From: Steromphala cineraria
Taxonomy: Eukaryota; Mollusca; Gastropoda; Trochida; Trochidae
Direction: 5' to 3'
DNA length: 64,000 bases
Assembly (NCBI GenBank): GCA_916613615.1
Contig: OU744720.1
Span: 67,224,471 to 67,288,470 of the forward strand
Made by a program: the position numbers and the translations under genes
The notes under the pieces: generated by a model
The model's database searches: none
The model's input: the letters and a program-made list of their open reading frames with translations, nothing else
Told to the model about the DNA's origin: nothing
Shown here: piece after piece, positions 62,934 through 64,000 of the stretch
Layout: each line of letters starts with the position of its first letter
Numbering within the stretch: the first letter of the stretch is position 1

Positions 62934-63238
62934 AATGGCAGTAGCACGTTTTTCGAAAAAAGTATATTTTAAAATTTTAACTGATAAGTGTATGTTAATG
63001 CAAAAGATACCATTTTGACATGGTCAAAAATCCCATTACACAACCAATCATCCATAGTCAGAGAACAAATAATAATAATAAAAAAGAACCACATAAAGTC
63101 CATTTAAGGCCATTTTTGTGTGTACACATTTAATTCATTTTGTGTAAGAAAAATGAATCGCAGGGCTGAACTTTTCATTTTATATTTGATTTATAACTGC
63201 TTTGTTTAGTTTCAATATATAACCGTGCTCCTTCCCCT
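62934..63238 (-). mobile_element. TTAA-target MITE, copy in tandem unit 3 (305 bp, internal deletion)
   Basis: TTAA at 62,930-62,933 and 63,239-63,242. Lacks about 58 bp near the right end compared with copy 2. Confidence 0.75.
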
Positions 63239-63678
63239 TTAAGGCATTAATTTGTGTCTTTTGATATGATGAAAAACATTGTTGAGTATATTAATTTAAA
63301 TTTCGCATATATTCAAAATCATTAATATGAAAAAGCAGATCGTGTTTATGTTCATGCATTTTATGCCCGTTAAATTCAATTCAATTTAATGTGTCTGGAA
63401 TATGATGTTTCAAGTATCTAACATCATCATTGACTCTTTCATGTAGAAACATATAAATAAAATATAACATACAAGAACAGATCATATACCCTATTAACAG
63501 CAAAACACTTTATGCGTAGAAAGAAATTGATTAATTTTATTTGTTGGATCATGACTTACAGTATCATTGACAATATTCTACTGGAAAAGACTGGTAAAAT
63601 AAAGTAATGGTGCTTGTCGGAGCATTTAGAAAGCAGACAATGTTTTATTTCGCTAACCTTCTACTGATGATATCTTAA

Positions 63679-64000
63679 AGGGGCAGTAGCACGGTTTTAG
63701 GGGGAATATAAGGTGATGTCAGGAAAATGAAAATTAATAGTTTCAATTGAAAGACAATGTTTTTAAACTAAATGGAACAGTTATAATTCATATATATAAC
63801 GTAAAGTTTAGCCATGGGATTCCTTTTTCTTACACAAAGTGAATTAAAGGTGTTCACACAAAATGGCCGCCAATGGAATTTTATGTGAATCTTCATACTT
63901 TGTCCTCTGACTATGGATGATTGGCTTGTGTAATGAGATTTCTGACACTGTCAAAATATAACATTTAGCAATACCTTACAATTATCAGTGAAAAATTAAA
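63679..64000 (+). mobile_element. TTAA-target MITE, new insertion in tandem unit 3 (cut by window end)
   Basis: Starts AGGGGCAGTAGCACGGTTTT after TTAA at 63,675-63,678. Tandem copies 1 and 2 have the empty site ATATCTTAAGTGG at 35,181 and 44,584. Confidence 0.85.

Larger units (their letters stand above)
60634..64000 (+). repeat. Tandem unit copy 3 (runs off the window)
   Basis: Matches copies 1 and 2 from CGGCTTTGAGAGCATTC on. It lacks about 230 bp at 60,928 (present at 41,520-41,747) and about 70 bp near 61,640. It alternates between copy-1-like and copy-2-like variants. Confidence 0.85.

Overview
The window looks like AT-rich intergenic DNA from an invertebrate animal, most likely a mollusc. 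The signs are non-LTR retrotransposon relics, a tRNA-like SINE, TIR-bearing MITEs, arrays carrying the TGACCTTGACCTTTGAC motif, GACG/GACA-type repeats, and a three-part reading frame of a kind I recall as multicopy in mollusc, cnidarian and fish genomes. There are no operons, ribosome binding sites or other bacterial features. The organism is inferred, not proven.

Layout. 0-0.12 kb: a possible first coding exon of a minus-strand gene that leaves the window on the left. 1.6-2.1 kb and 8.8-9.4 kb: two independent non-LTR retrotransposon fragments. 8.0-8.3 kb: a SINE-like insertion with a palindrome at one end. 11.1-12.0 kb: a non-autonomous TIR element. 12.5-13.2 kb: an array of DR1-like motifs. 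14.44-14.57 kb: a near-perfect 45-bp hairpin. 16.3-19.8 kb: the only substantial coding block, on the minus strand: an N-terminal segment, a Pro/Ser-repeat plus coiled-coil segment (same frame, split by one TGA), and an intact 587-codon C-terminal segment. 20-31.8 kb: old diverged repeats and a 143-bp hairpin.

31.85-64 kb: three tandem copies of a unit of about 9.4 kb, starting at 31,854, 41,234 and 60,634 (the third runs off the window). Each carries, as old passengers, a Tc1/mariner transposase C-terminal relic and a TTAA-target MITE; copies 1 and 2 also show a CR1-type LINE 3' end. The second copy is split by a 9.69-kb foldback-like element (47,982-57,671). It has short CACTG...CAGTG termini, a possible 3-bp target duplication (CTT), and long arms built of tandem arrays (about 32-bp and 182-bp units) in opposite orientation. 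Copy 1 serves as its empty site. Fresh TTAA-MITE insertions sit inside the foldback arm and in copy 3, and their empty sites are also visible in the window.

No complete conventional gene can be shown. The biology here is mostly mobile-element structure: nested insertions, a foldback element built from satellite-like arrays, and mosaic tandem duplication.
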